The notes below the pieces were generated by a model. It searched no databases, was not told the origin of the DNA, and saw only the letters and a program-made list of their open reading frames with translations. Below are positions 1-8,632 of a stretch of DNA of 13,714 nt, one piece after another. Positions within the stretch are counted from its first letter, which is position 1, and each line of letters starts with the position of its first letter. The position numbers and the translations under genes were made by a program. This stretch comes from Theristus sp. LFF4_11 (Eukaryota > Nematoda > Chromadorea > Monhysterida > Xyalidae): contig JASANC010001368.1 in the NCBI GenBank assembly GCA_030248135.1, positions 1-13,714 on the forward strand, written 5' to 3'.

Positions 1-361
1 TCGCAGCCGACTTTAAACTTGAACCAGGATTTGTGAAAACAGCTTTCAGAATGCTTTGTTCAAAATATCGTGCACCAACGAAGAAAATAAAATAATTTTG
101 GGCTTGAAAACCCAAAAGGTCAGCAATAAATCGAACATTATCTTTTGCTCAATCGTTAATATTCCACCAATTACACAGGAAAAACCACAGCGTTTTAACC
201 GGACAGTCTTTGGTCACAATAGACGAACACAATTTGCTGCAATAACGCAATTAAACCGAATTTAGATTTAGAATTTAGAATTTGAATTCAGATCAAAAAG
301 AAAACAAAAAGAATTGTGTAAGACAGACAATTTTGAGCGACATTTGGAATTTTTGAAATTT
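1..361. other. Unassigned AT-rich sequence at left edge
   Basis: No convincing exon, RNA or repeat is visible here. It is probably intron or 3' flank of the minus-strand gene. Short open frames on both strands match nothing I recognise. Confidence 0.4.
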
Positions 362-474
362 TCAGCTCAGCTCGGCAGCTCCAGTCGATTCTTGCACCTC
401 GCTTAACAGTTCTTTCAAAACATCAGTGTCAATTTCGTCATCATATTTTTCTTGGTCACAGATTTTATCATTTT
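362..474 (-). other. Possible acidic terminal exon with stop codon
   Basis: An open minus-strand stretch of 36 codons reads NDKICDQEKYDDEIDT, then DVLKELLSEVQESTGAAELS, then TGA. It would join exon 16 in the right phase. The acceptor is a poor GATGAG, unlike the CAG/TAG used elsewhere in the gene. If used, it would end the protein with only a stub of the GT13 domain. It could also be chance, or an alternative 3' end. Confidence 0.25.
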
Positions 475-484
475 CTCATCAAAA

Positions 485-670
485 ATGATATAAAAACTCA
501 GGGTCCGAAATTGAAAAAAACCGGAAAAATACGAAAAAAACCGGAAAAATACAGAAACGGTATTTTTCCCGTTTTTTTCAAAGCACCAATTTTTGCCCTG
601 GTAAAAAACGCGTATAAATACGTGTTTTTTTACCGGTAAAAAACCGGTATTTTTACCATGCCAACCCTAG
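485..670. repeat. CCGGTTTTT-rich repeat related to the 2185-2591 MITE
   Basis: This stretch is made of alternating AAAAACCGGAAAAATAC and GGTAAAAAACCGGT motifs and ends CCAACCCTA. Its reverse complement starts TAGGGTTGGCATGGTAAA, closely resembling the TAGGGTTGGTAAAAAA end of the MITE at 2185. No matching target duplication is visible at the other end, so this may be a truncated or rearranged copy. An inner segment (about 499-600) is itself bounded by CAGGGTCCGAAATTG and CAATTTTTGCCCTG. Confidence 0.55.
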
Positions 671-781
671 TAGCAAGATCGTGCCGAGACCGAATACAAC
701 AGAGATACCGTACTCCGTGGATTAACCTTGACTCCAATTGAAATCCTTCCAACGCCCCCCCCCCACAACACGTTACCGTAC

Positions 782-1455
782 CCATATAGGAGGCAGACGC
801 ATTTAACGGCACCGCATTGAACGAATATAAATGTGCGAGGGCGGATTGTTCCGAGTAATTCTCATCAAAGGCCACCAACACTCTGTCGATCTGTAGACCG
901 GGCTGCGCGAGCAGAGTGTCCAGGCAGAGGCGCAGTGAATTGTGTGACAGACCTGTGCGCGAAACGAAACAGTTGCAAAAGTGTCGAAATTTGGAAAAGT
1001 ATAGCAAGACATCATGAGGATTGGATTGGCTGGTCGGTTTTCAACGAATCGGGCACCTTATTAGCACAAACCACCACCACCACCTAGCCTCATGTAACTT
1101 TGTGACAACTTTTCCTAAATCTACATTCACTGTCGCAGCGTCGGTTGCGATCGGCAATCTTTGTATTCTTTCTATTTCACACTAGTGTCCCTGTGCTTGA
1201 ATAAAACTGCACTGAATTGTGCTGGTGGTCACCGATCATATTCGGGCTCTTATTTTTAGCACACTAAAAGACAATGCCAAACAGCACACGCTGATCAAAG
1301 GCAGCCAATCTGCTGATTGCACAGCAATGTGTAACTAATCAATCAATCAATCCACTGACCAGCAACAACCAGTATGGGCACCTTGAATATCGGCGAACTG
1401 GCCAGCGATTTGTTCATCAGTGGCACACCAATCAGCGGCTCGTCAACGTGATCGT
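782..1455 (-). other. Start of GT13 (GlcNAc-transferase) domain, exons 15-16
   Basis: Exon 15 ends FKVPILVVAG and exon 16 continues with SLRLCLDTLLAQPGLQIDRV and VAFDENYSEQSALAHLYSF. This matches the first beta-alpha-beta unit of POMGNT1/GnT-I-type domains (VPVAVIAG, then YLYRMLRSLL, then VFIDGYYEEP). About 300 further residues, including the metal-binding acidic motif, are expected but not found in 1-781, so they probably lie left of the window. Exon 16 ends with one spare base at donor GTACGG. Confidence 0.78.
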
Positions 1456-4400
1456 CTGCAAAATCGCGAAGTAAATTTTATACAAAAAAGTATTCGAATT
1501 ATGCTAATTCTTGCCAAAAACGTTCAATTTAATCAATCAATCAGTGCTTGTATGGTTGATTGGGTTGTGTGATTTGGTGTCGGCGGTTACCAATCAGCGC
1601 GTCGAGTCTTCTAATCAACATAAAAAAGCTGAACTGTACCATTCCACGGATGGCAGTACAGCACTGTTTCAGCAATTGAAGCCCAAACTCAACTACTCAA
1701 AGCTCGCAAGTAAGCACATTTACTTCTGCACGTTAGCAAGTCAGAAAAGCACCACAAACGATGCAACCTTACCATCACAAAACTGTTCATAGCCGTCGTA
1801 TTTCTTGCAGAACGCTCTGCGCGCTTCATTCGCAATCTGCACCGGTGGATCCGGTCGCGTTTTCATGCCAACCACTGAAAGTTTTGCACATTTTGAGGCT
1901 GGTTCCCAAGATTGTGACATTTTTTTTCTGGCGGTATTTTCATATTTCATGTATTCGTCCACTATCAAACCACCTAGCGCCCACAACGCCCAATTCGGTG
2001 CAAACTGTAAACACGCTAGATGTTGAGATTTTTTTCGTAATAAGCTGACTGCAGTGTTTTGGCGCTGTAATTAGTCGCATGTTTCCTTTCCACCCAATCA
2101 GCGTGCTAAAAATCGATCATTTTCAAATGCATATGCCCGGTGCTGCCGTTATTGCCTCACTGAGTTGCCCTTAGTAGCGTCACGTAGGGTTGGTAAAAAA
2201 CCGGTTTTTTATATTGCCAGGAAAAAAACCGGTTTCTTTTCCGTTTTAAAACCGTTTTAAAACCATAAAAAACCGAATGCTTCCCAGCTCCTAAACTTTC
2301 CAGAACTTGGCATCTTGAACTCAAAATAGGAAATACATCAAAATTAGTGATTTTGAGCAGCGTGAAATGCTGTTTTCGGGCATACAACCGACCCAATTTG
2401 CAAAATCACTGCACCGTTTTTTCAAAAATATAATTTTACATTTAACAATCAAACGAAGAATTGTGATTTTTGACCACGAAGTTTGAAAATTTTTAAGGTA
2501 AAAAACCGGTTCTTTATTTTTCTAAGAAAAAAAACTGGAAAAAACCGGTTTTAAAATGGAAAAGAAACCATTTTTTCCTGTGCCAACACTAGCGTCACGA
2601 AATGGCGCATCGCATGCGGTTGACAAAAACGGTGCAGAACGATAAAATACCACAATTTTGAACAAAAAATCCCGGGAAGGAACGCACGCGTTCTCGGCAC
2701 ACAAAGCCGGGCGTCGATCGGTTTCGCCCAGTCGCTGTTCTTCGCGTAGTTCAACTCTTCGAACGGCGTGAACCCAGCGATGCCCTTCTGGCCGACGAAA
2801 TACCAGCTGGCGCGAAACTTCAGATTTTGAATCAGCCCACTGCCGAGCTCGTAGAAGATCTGTTTCGCCAGCGACGATAGTCTGCAAGGAAAAAACATGA
2901 ACGAAAAGCTTGCGCAAAACGCCATAGCAAAGTTTTGTGTTTGGGGCAACTTGTGACAGTGTCCTAGTGTGACAAATCAGGGACCCACCCAAGTCACCTA
3001 AGCAAATTTGATTGCCGCGTCAAAAAGCATAAAACTAACAGTCTATCTTCGGCAACTTGTGACAGTGTCCTAGTGTGACAAATCAGGGACCCACCCAAGT
3101 CACCTAAGCAAATTTGATTGCCGCGTCAAAAAGCATAAAACTAACAGTCTATCTTCTACTAGCACCACAACTGCAAAGAAACCTACTTCTACAAAAGTAT
3201 GCACAATTTCAAAAATACCCTCACTCAATCGAACCAACACCTCAGACGCAGCAAACTGCAAAACTCCGCCCCCGTCCCGGCTCACTTCGTCGCAGCTTCA
3301 TCAAACGACACTACAGCGATCATTTCGCCCGGCAGCATTTGCTCCAAGAATATCTCGAGTGCACTCGAGTCATCGGCGTACGTGTCAAAGTGTGCCACTC
3401 TCAACACTTCGGCGCTGCTCGCGTTCAAGACGACGATGTTGAGACCGCGGCCAGCGCCGTTCAGATTGCGCCCGATTAAGCTGCAGGGGTTTGTACGACG
3501 AATTGTTTTTATTTTTGAGCCGGGTTTCTTTGAAGAATGGTCGTTTTTCATCAATCTAATTTTGCACCGTCGATCTCACACAGTTCTGATAACACACCAC
3601 AGCCGGTGTGTTTGTGTACAGTACCCTTGCTGGATCTTATTTTCAAGCCCCAAAAGCACCATCAACCAAGACCAACAACGTCCTAAATTTATGGTCGACA
3701 ACGACAGACGTATGGAAGAGGCATGCGTAAAGACTTTCTCCAGTGCAAAGTGACCACCAATCACGACGTGCATTGATTTCAACAACTCTACAAAAGAAAA
3801 AAGCAGCTTCTCACAATCGTCCATTGAGGCAAAGTTTCGGTTCATCATCCTTGTTTCGTCCCGAATAAAAATACATCGAAAAGTCATCCTTCTCACAGGC
3901 GTCTCGGAGGCCTGCAAATGTGGAACAATACTTTTTGCTCAGTCAAGTTAAGGGGCATTCATGGAACAGCATTTGGTTTTTTAAGAATAAAAAACGGTTT
4001 TTACGAGCCAGAGAAGAGCCCCAAAACTCCACCAACCACAGTGCGTCAGCATGTCGCCATAGACGATGTTCTGCCGTCTAACAAGGCCGCCGACTGGTTG
4101 GTCCACATCGACGGGCAGCGCGTTTCGACCGATGTCGATGTCCCAAACCAGACCAACTGAAAAAAGTGCATTTTTTTAGAGAAAATACCCTTTTTCATTT
4201 GCCATGCTGGTTATCCAGAAACCACCAATTAGAGTGTCGAACTCAAACTGTGGGATTCGTTGACAAAAACGTACGTGGGAATTTCACACATCCAGTTATC
4301 TCTGCGATACCCTCACTGTTCTGCTCCGTGATTGGTGACAGCTGGAATAATGCGAGCACGTTGATTGGTGCGTTTGAAGGAGAATAGAAACAAAAGTGTT

Positions 4401-6526
4401 CAGATAGAATACGTGACGTTGCTCACATCACACAACCACAAGCGGCATTCATGAAGCCGTATTTAGTGACCGTGCAGCTATATTTTAACACAGCTACGCG
4501 TCACTAAATACTGCTTCATGAATGCCCCTATAGTCGGCCTGGGTCGTGCGCACTCACTGTTGTGTGATGCACGCATTGTGTGGCGGCGTAATTAACCAAT
4601 CAGCTAACAGTACAAATTAGCCATGCCGACCACAAGTACAGCGGGAAATTCAAAAAATCCACCAATCAATGAAACACGAACACTTTCAACGGCGCTGCCC
4701 TCGTTCAAGCCCCGTTGGCCGATCATACTGAAGCTGGAGCCACGTTTCAACTGTGTGATTCGTTTACTGCCGAACTTTTGCAGCCACTCGCGGGCTTCTG
4801 GTGAAAGTCTACAATGGAACTGGTGAATGAAGAAGAACGATACGAAAAAATAAATAAATAAACGTGAAATGAAAAACCAGTAAATGTATTGAAGAAATAA
4901 CATTCCAACAAACGCTTGGAATTTGGCATCTGCATAGCTTTTCAAAATTTACACAGAACATTTCAACTAATGCAACTGAACCAACTTTTCGGACACTTCA
5001 CCCCACGTGACCAATATGAGCGCCCGCGAGCCGGACACGCCAGACAACAGTTGTACCAACTCCTTGTCTGAAACTGGTGTCGTTCGAAGAATTACAATGG
5101 AATTGCCAAAAATGGTCTTTTTTCACCCAATTAATCAGTGAATAATATTCAGAAAACGAACGCACCAGAATTTCGCATGTCAACATAGACGATCTGTTGC
5201 ACCGTGAAGGAGGTCTCTGAAGAATAAAATAGTTGACCTGAATGTTTGATTGAAAAAGCACGGCAAAATGCCGAAATGACAACTGAGGCAATCAAGAAGT
5301 ACTGAAAACGCAAATGCCAACCATCTAGTACGACGATATTGAGTCCTTTCACTAGTTTGCGTTTGTCTAGAATTCTGCAAAAGTATTGATTTATTCAAAC
5401 GTGTCCGGACTAAAATGACGTCATTTGCTTTAAAAACGCCCGTTTGTCAAAGTACAGGCACTAAAATGCCAGTTTGATGTGACCTGATTCGACATTCACC
5501 ATTTGATTGCGGGAAGAAACCGGCTAAACGGAAAGTCTGGTTTGCTGTGAAGCGGCAAGCGCATGTTTGGCGGCACATGACGTCATTTCAGTGGGACACG
5601 TTTAGAAAAATAGGTCATACAAGTTTCTTTTGTGCGACAAAAAAGTGCAAAATCGAACAAATCGTGTCACAGCATTCGGTCAACAGAACATCCCTCTCTC
5701 AAAAGAAACACGCACAGCAAATCGTTGAGACAAATGCTCGGCTGTGCGGCGTCGCCGACGGCGGATCGAAGTGAGTACGCGATTTCACCGTTGTCGCATT
5801 TCGCTTGGACCGAGCAACCTGATCATCAGATAAATTAGATGAAAATCCACGTCAAAAACGCGCAAAAGGGGAGAGGGGAAGTCCGTAAATGCACTTGTGG
5901 CAACCTGCACTGCGTCACAGCACCATGTTGATGCACCATTTTATACCAATATACAAGTTTTTAAATTTGAATCTTGCGTTGGCCACAACTGTTGCGAGAA
6001 ACGGACAACTCAAAGCAACAAACCAGGTGTCTGTACGGGAGCCGGTGCTGTTGGCTTCGGCTGTTTCGAGTCCGCAATTTCAGGTTGCCCTGAAAACAAG
6101 ATGCAAATTTTGATAATTACTCAGCACAACAAGCAACACACAACAACACAAACATATTTTGAACAAAATTCAAGTCACTTTTTACATGCACTCACCAACG
6201 TTTTGTTGATTTGCATTGATTGATATCGATTGCCTGGCGTTTGCGCCAGAGGCATTTTGATGCGATGAATTCGCGGATAAAAATGTGAAAAGTGAGTGAA
6301 ACGACAGCAACGCCAGCGCAACGCAGCCTGGATTTTGAATTTAAAAATCCAATTTTATAGAAGTTTATCAGTTTTATGGAAGCTTTCTAGTTGTCATTCA
6401 ATTTAGAATGTCACCACGGTAAGTCAGCGCAATGATGCAGCAGCAAAAAATGACTCAACAATGAAAATCACCTGTGCCAACCAGCAATCGCCGCAGGCCG
6501 CCCAACCGTCGCAAAAGGCGTGTCAT
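782..6526 (-). CDS. POMGNT1-like type II membrane protein with two ILEI/FAM3 domains and a partial GT13 domain (16 exons, 3' end outside window)
   Basis: Exons in transcript order: 6526-6472, 6327-6196, 6089-6024, 5818-5716, 5374-5322, 5237-5166, 5073-4986, 4808-4682, 4341-4275, 4156-4037, 3911-3815, 3480-3286, 2881-2688, 1874-1773, 1455-1360, 952-782. All introns are GT-AG and all phases agree, giving 579 residues plus one base. Layout: basic N-terminus 1-18, hydrophobic anchor about 19-36, stem to 84, ILEI domain 1 at 85-254, connector 255-293, ILEI domain 2 at 294-456, linker 457-514, start of GT13 from about 515. POMGNT1 adds GlcNAc beta-1,2 to O-mannose in the Golgi, and its single ILEI-like stem binds glycan. 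The FC-x-K-x-x-GY-x4-C linker and the VPxxVxAG entry strand favour this family over free FAM3 cytokines. The catalytic residues lie outside the window, so activity cannot be judged. Least certain: the donor of the 4808-4682 exon, and the donor at 2688 (an alternative lies at about 2701). Confidence 0.82.
1773..1874 (-). other. POMGNT1-type cysteine linker exon
   Basis: The exon contains ANEARRAFCKKYDGYEQFC. The spacing of RR, FC, K, GY and the second C corresponds to the POMGNT1 linker between stem and catalytic domain (RRRFCSKVEGYGSVC). FAM3 cytokines end before this point, so this exon is the main argument for the glycosyltransferase family. Acceptor AACTTTCAG, donor GTAAGG. Confidence 0.82.
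2177..2599. mobile_element. hAT-like MITE (2185-2591) with 8-bp target duplication
   Basis: The 407-bp element starts TAGGGTTGGTAAAAAACCGG and ends CCATTTTTTCCTGTG then CCAACACTA, so its ends are inverted repeats. It is flanked on both sides by the identical octamer GCGTCACG (2177-2184 and 2592-2599). TAG/CAG ends with an 8-bp duplication are the signature of hAT transposons. No transposase is encoded, so it is non-autonomous. It lies in the intron between exons 13 and 14 of the POMGNT1-like gene. Confidence 0.9.
2688..3911 (-). other. ILEI/FAM3-like domain 2 (exons 11-13)
   Basis: Residues about 294-456 match FAM3 and the POMGNT1 stem very well. In order: HCGLRDAC, FSMYFYSG, PKLCLNGR, GRGLNIVVLN, HFDTYADDSSALEIFLEQ, GEMIAVVSFDEAATKL, YELGSGLIQNLKFRASWYFVG split across the conserved strand, QKGIAGFTPFEE and ARLCVP. 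The four FAM3 cysteines are present (about 294, 300, 322, 452). The Trp in the RASW strand and the DExATK turn, both typical of the family, are intact. The intron between exons 12 and 13 holds an exact 106-bp tandem duplication that does not alter the splice sites. Confidence 0.88.
2945..3156. repeat. Exact 2 x 106-bp tandem duplication
   Basis: Bases 2945-3050 are repeated without difference at 3051-3156, each unit running from GGCAACTTGTGACAG to GTCTATCTTC. It lies wholly inside the intron between exons 12 and 13 of the minus-strand gene. Exactness means it is recent, or an assembly artefact. Confidence 0.95.
4037..4156 (-). other. Connector exon between the two ILEI domains
   Basis: This is a 39-codon exon with acceptor CTTTTTTCAG and donor GTTGGT. 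It joins in phase to the exon ending ITGCVKFP upstream and to the exon starting the second domain downstream. The peptide contains VWDIDIGRNALPVDVDQP and ends YGDMLTHC; its last Cys is the first Cys of ILEI domain 2. The plus strand is open over the same bases, but the minus reading is supported by phase on both sides. Confidence 0.72.
4275..5818 (-). other. ILEI/FAM3-like domain 1 (exons 4-9)
   Basis: Residues about 85-254 follow the FAM3/ILEI plan: CSVQAKC at the start, QPSICLND, KGLNIVVLDG, then a helix and strand (DKELVQLL, RALILVTWGE), SPEAREWLQKFGS, MIGQRG, and a closing EGIAEITGCV. The four Cys (about 86, 92, 114, 250) match the four disulfide positions of FAM3 proteins. Exon boundaries at ICLND, VSEK and the end parallel those of domain 2, which supports an internal duplication. 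This copy is split by two extra introns. It has also diverged more: the aromatic in the conserved RDxW strand is replaced by Ser-rich sequence, and the segment before EGIAE is short. The exon 8 donor (4682) was chosen because phase 0 is required by the next exon. Confidence 0.8.
4445..4525. repeat. 26-bp inverted repeat with 29-bp spacer
   Basis: Arms 4445-4470 and 4500-4525 (GCATTCATGAAGC...TTTAGTGAC and its complement) pair at 25 of 26 positions. It lies in the intron between exons 8 and 9. It could be a tiny MITE or fold-back remnant. A related half-site, AGGGGCATTCATG, occurs at 3951 in another intron of the same gene. Confidence 0.75.
6024..6089 (-). other. Pro/Thr-rich stem exon
   Basis: This 21-codon exon reads QPEIADSKQPKPTAPAPVQTP, split by the rules of phase from its neighbours. 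It sits between the anchor exon and the first ILEI domain and looks like a flexible luminal stem with potential O-glycosylation positions. The acceptor is TTGTTTTCAG and the donor GTTTGT. The opposite strand is also open here and Cys-rich, but only the minus reading joins in phase to exons on both sides. Confidence 0.72.
6196..6526 (-). other. N-terminal cytosolic tail and signal anchor (exons 1-2)
   Basis: Exon 1 (6526-6472) begins MTRLLRRLGGLRRLL, an Arg-rich segment. Exon 2 (6327-6196) continues directly into a hydrophobic stretch, CVALALLSFHSLFTFL, which then becomes polar with NSS and NAS glycosylation sequons. A basic tail followed by one membrane segment near the start is the classic type II layout of Golgi glycosyltransferases, which places the ILEI and GT13 domains in the lumen. 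Phase agrees: exon 1 ends with one spare base and exon 2 supplies two. This ATG is preferred over a downstream ATG at 6258, which is out of phase with the later exons. Confidence 0.8.
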
Positions 6527-6545
6527 TTTGTCTGAAAATGTTCTA
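6527..6545 (-). promoter_or_regulatory. Candidate spliced-leader trans-splice acceptor before the POMGNT1-like ATG
   Basis: Reading the minus strand, CATTTTCAG is followed by ACAAA and then the ATG at 6526. TTTTCAG next to a purine, a few bases before an ATG that begins a clear coding exon, is the form of nematode SL1 acceptor sites. No upstream coding exon is needed, because the peptide already starts with a basic tail and anchor. An ordinary 5'-UTR intron is the alternative. Confidence 0.55.
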
Positions 6546-6620
6546 TTGTCATTAAATTTTATTGGGTACTGACTACTGGTAAAGCTTTGATTTTATCAAA
6601 TGCAATTCTGGGGTTTGAAA
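6546..6620. promoter_or_regulatory. Short spacer upstream of the POMGNT1-like gene
   Basis: Only about 75 bp separate the candidate trans-splice site from the first transposon. It is AT-rich and has an ATTGG (CCAAT on the minus strand) near 6560, but no TATA box that I would defend. The original promoter may lie in or beyond the transposon cluster. Confidence 0.25.
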
Positions 6621-7330
6621 TAGGGTTGTTAAAAAAAACAAAAATCGTCATTTTTGTTTAAAAATTTTTTTTTTTTTTTAATTTCAAAAATCAAAGTTGT
6701 GCTAAATCAATCAGGGAGTCCGAAGAACCACATATGATATGCAAGCGCCTCCCGAATGACTCCCGTATGGCGGAACTTTGCAGATTTTGTTTTGGTGACC
6801 TCAATTACCCCTTTTCCAAACCGTCACCATGCCTCTTCTTGTGTTTTGACCTCCAAAACGTCACTAATTGTCCCCAGCTAAGCTAATGCTAAAGTGAAGA
6901 CAAACATACCGCCTTGAAATTCGATCAATTCTTCTGATGGTGTCGCGACGACACGACACGAAGCAGCAACCAGACAACGTAGCGCTTGCAAACGGAGCAG
7001 CGAGCACAATCGGACGCTCTGCGAGGCGAATCGTCACCTTATCTGCATCGGAAATGGTAGGCTAAGCTTTGGGACGCTCAAAAACTTCATCGCAGATGTT
7101 GTCGAAGCCTAAAATCAGTCGGTAAAACGGCCCAAAATCGACTGCTAAAGGTTTTACGAGGTATAATCAAAGAAAATTTTTGTTGAACTTTCGAAAAATT
7201 GTGCCAAAATTGAGGTTTTCAGAGCATATTAGAGGAAAATTTTTCGAATTAAAAAAAAATCGGCATTTTTGTTTTTTTTAATCACTTAAAAAAAATTTTT
7301 TCATTTTTGTTTAACAACCCTAGTTTGAAA
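6613..7330. mobile_element. hAT-like non-autonomous element (6621-7322) with 8-bp target duplication
   Basis: The 702-bp element begins TAGGGTTGTTAAA and ends TTTAACAACCCTA, with the inverted similarity continuing into A/T runs and CAAAAAT. The octamer GTTTGAAA flanks it on both sides (6613-6620, 7323-7330). No transposase open frame is present. Its start lies 95 bp upstream of the ATG of the minus-strand gene. Confidence 0.9.
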
Positions 7331-7386
7331 CAGTACAGAAGGGGTCATAGTTGTTCTAGGGGGGGGGGGGGCTGGGGGGGCCGGCC

Positions 7387-8448
7387 GCCGGCCCTAGGGT
7401 TAGGGGCTTTGAAAAAAAATTTTTTTTTATTTTTTTTTTCGTTTTTTTTTTAAAAATTTGGATTTTTTTTTTCAAACTTAAAAAAAAATTTGAAAAATTT
7501 TTCTTCTACTTTGCTCTGAAAATTCGATTTATGGCATAATTTTTTGAAAGTTCAAACCAAATTTTCTTCCCAACTTCTTTGTGTGCTTAGGTACATGTCA
7601 TTATTTGGTCATTTTGACCGACGTACTCCATGTTTTTCGATTTGGATGACTTCTAGAGTCAATTTTTAGCGTTGAAATGACTTAACTGAATTGAAATATC
7701 GTTTCAGAAATCGTTTTCTTGCAACTTAGAACATGTTTTTTCAGTCGGTGGTAGGCCATGAGATGAACATGATATTTTGTTGATTGGCGTATGTTATAGG
7801 TCTACAATGGAGTTGTGCGATATATTGTTAAACAATTGGAGCGGAGATGTTGGTTAATACCACATCACACGACCGTTTTTCAGATACCCGATAACATGGC
7901 CACATGTTAAAACTTGCGTGCTGAGCTAAACTAACGTGTTAAACTTGCGTCTGTCAGTTGCCCGCAACGTGATCGCGAAATCATGGTACGTGTTTTCGAT
8001 ACGATGATTTGAAGAGTGGGCTCTCGCCATGTGGCAGATAGCATAGCTGGTTGAACCTGAAAGTAAGTGTCTTGGGGGGGGGGGGCGACCGGGTCGACAG
8101 GGGTTGCCGACTCAGCTACAGCAAACAGGAATTTTTGAACACAGTCAAATTTTGGTAATTTTCTAAAGAGGAACAACTAAGAACGGTTCAATATTCAAGT
8201 ACACGTCGAAAATTGTCCTGTTTTACTGTTGAAAATGCAACTTTCCCTCTATGAAATGGACATAATTTCAATAAAACACGATTTTCGCTCTTATAGTTTT
8301 CCGGATCGTTCTGAAAATAGTCTAGATGAACTCAGCTCGACGAGACGCTTCGAACAAACCTAACTTGTAAAAAAAATTGAAAAAAAAAATTTTTTTTTTA
8401 ATTTAAAAAAAAAATCCGGATTTTTTTTCCCCTAACCCTAGCCGGCCC
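7387..8448. mobile_element. Nested hAT-like element (7395-8440)
   Basis: It starts TAGGGTTAGGGG and ends CCCCTAACCCTA, a perfect 12-bp inverted repeat, and is flanked by GCCGGCCC on both sides (7387-7394, 8441-8448). It is inserted in the G/C tract near the left end of the outer element. The 1046-bp interior has long A/T runs next to each end and a central stretch of about 750 bp with no recognisable protein. One 81-codon open frame (8176-7931, minus) looks like chance. Confidence 0.88.
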
Positions 8449-8517
8449 CCCAAAAAAAATTCGAATCTATCTCTATCAAACAGGTTTTTTCGGCTCAGCT
8501 ATTACCGTATTACCTCT

Positions 8518-8632
8518 ATTAAACCCCCCCCCCCCCAAAATTAAACCCCCCCCCCCAAAATAAACCCCCACCCCCTTGACAAGTTTCCAAATAATCCCCC
8601 CCCCCCAAAAATAAACCCCCATGGGGGTTTAT
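8518..8632. repeat. Tandem TAAACCCCCCC array
   Basis: About five imperfect units of TAAA plus 5 to 12 C and then AAAA follow one another, ending in the palindrome AAACCCCCATGGGGGTTT. A shorter second array is at 8856-8910. The minus strand carries repeated G-runs able to form G-quadruplexes. Run lengths may be unreliable in the assembly. Confidence 0.85.

Noticed and set aside
661..781. Read-through of exon 16 across a G-run, or a peptide resembling the next POMGNT1 segment (ISIGVKV...)
   Set aside because: The similarity is only a few residues, no pyrimidine-rich acceptor gives the right phase, and a stop follows within about 26 codons.
3918..4160. Plus-strand 80-codon open frame
   Set aside because: It is a shadow of minus exon 10, whose acceptor, donor and phases all fit.
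5547..5774. Plus-strand open frame ending near a GTGAGT donor, including a possible MLGCAASP start
   Set aside because: The same bases on the minus strand encode the ILEI domain 1 start (CSVQAKC to ICLND) in phase with neighbouring exons. The plus reading has no continuation.
5897..6223. Plus-strand Cys-rich 108-codon open frame
   Set aside because: It overlaps minus exons 2 and 3, which join in phase on both sides. There is no signal peptide or known Cys pattern on the plus strand.
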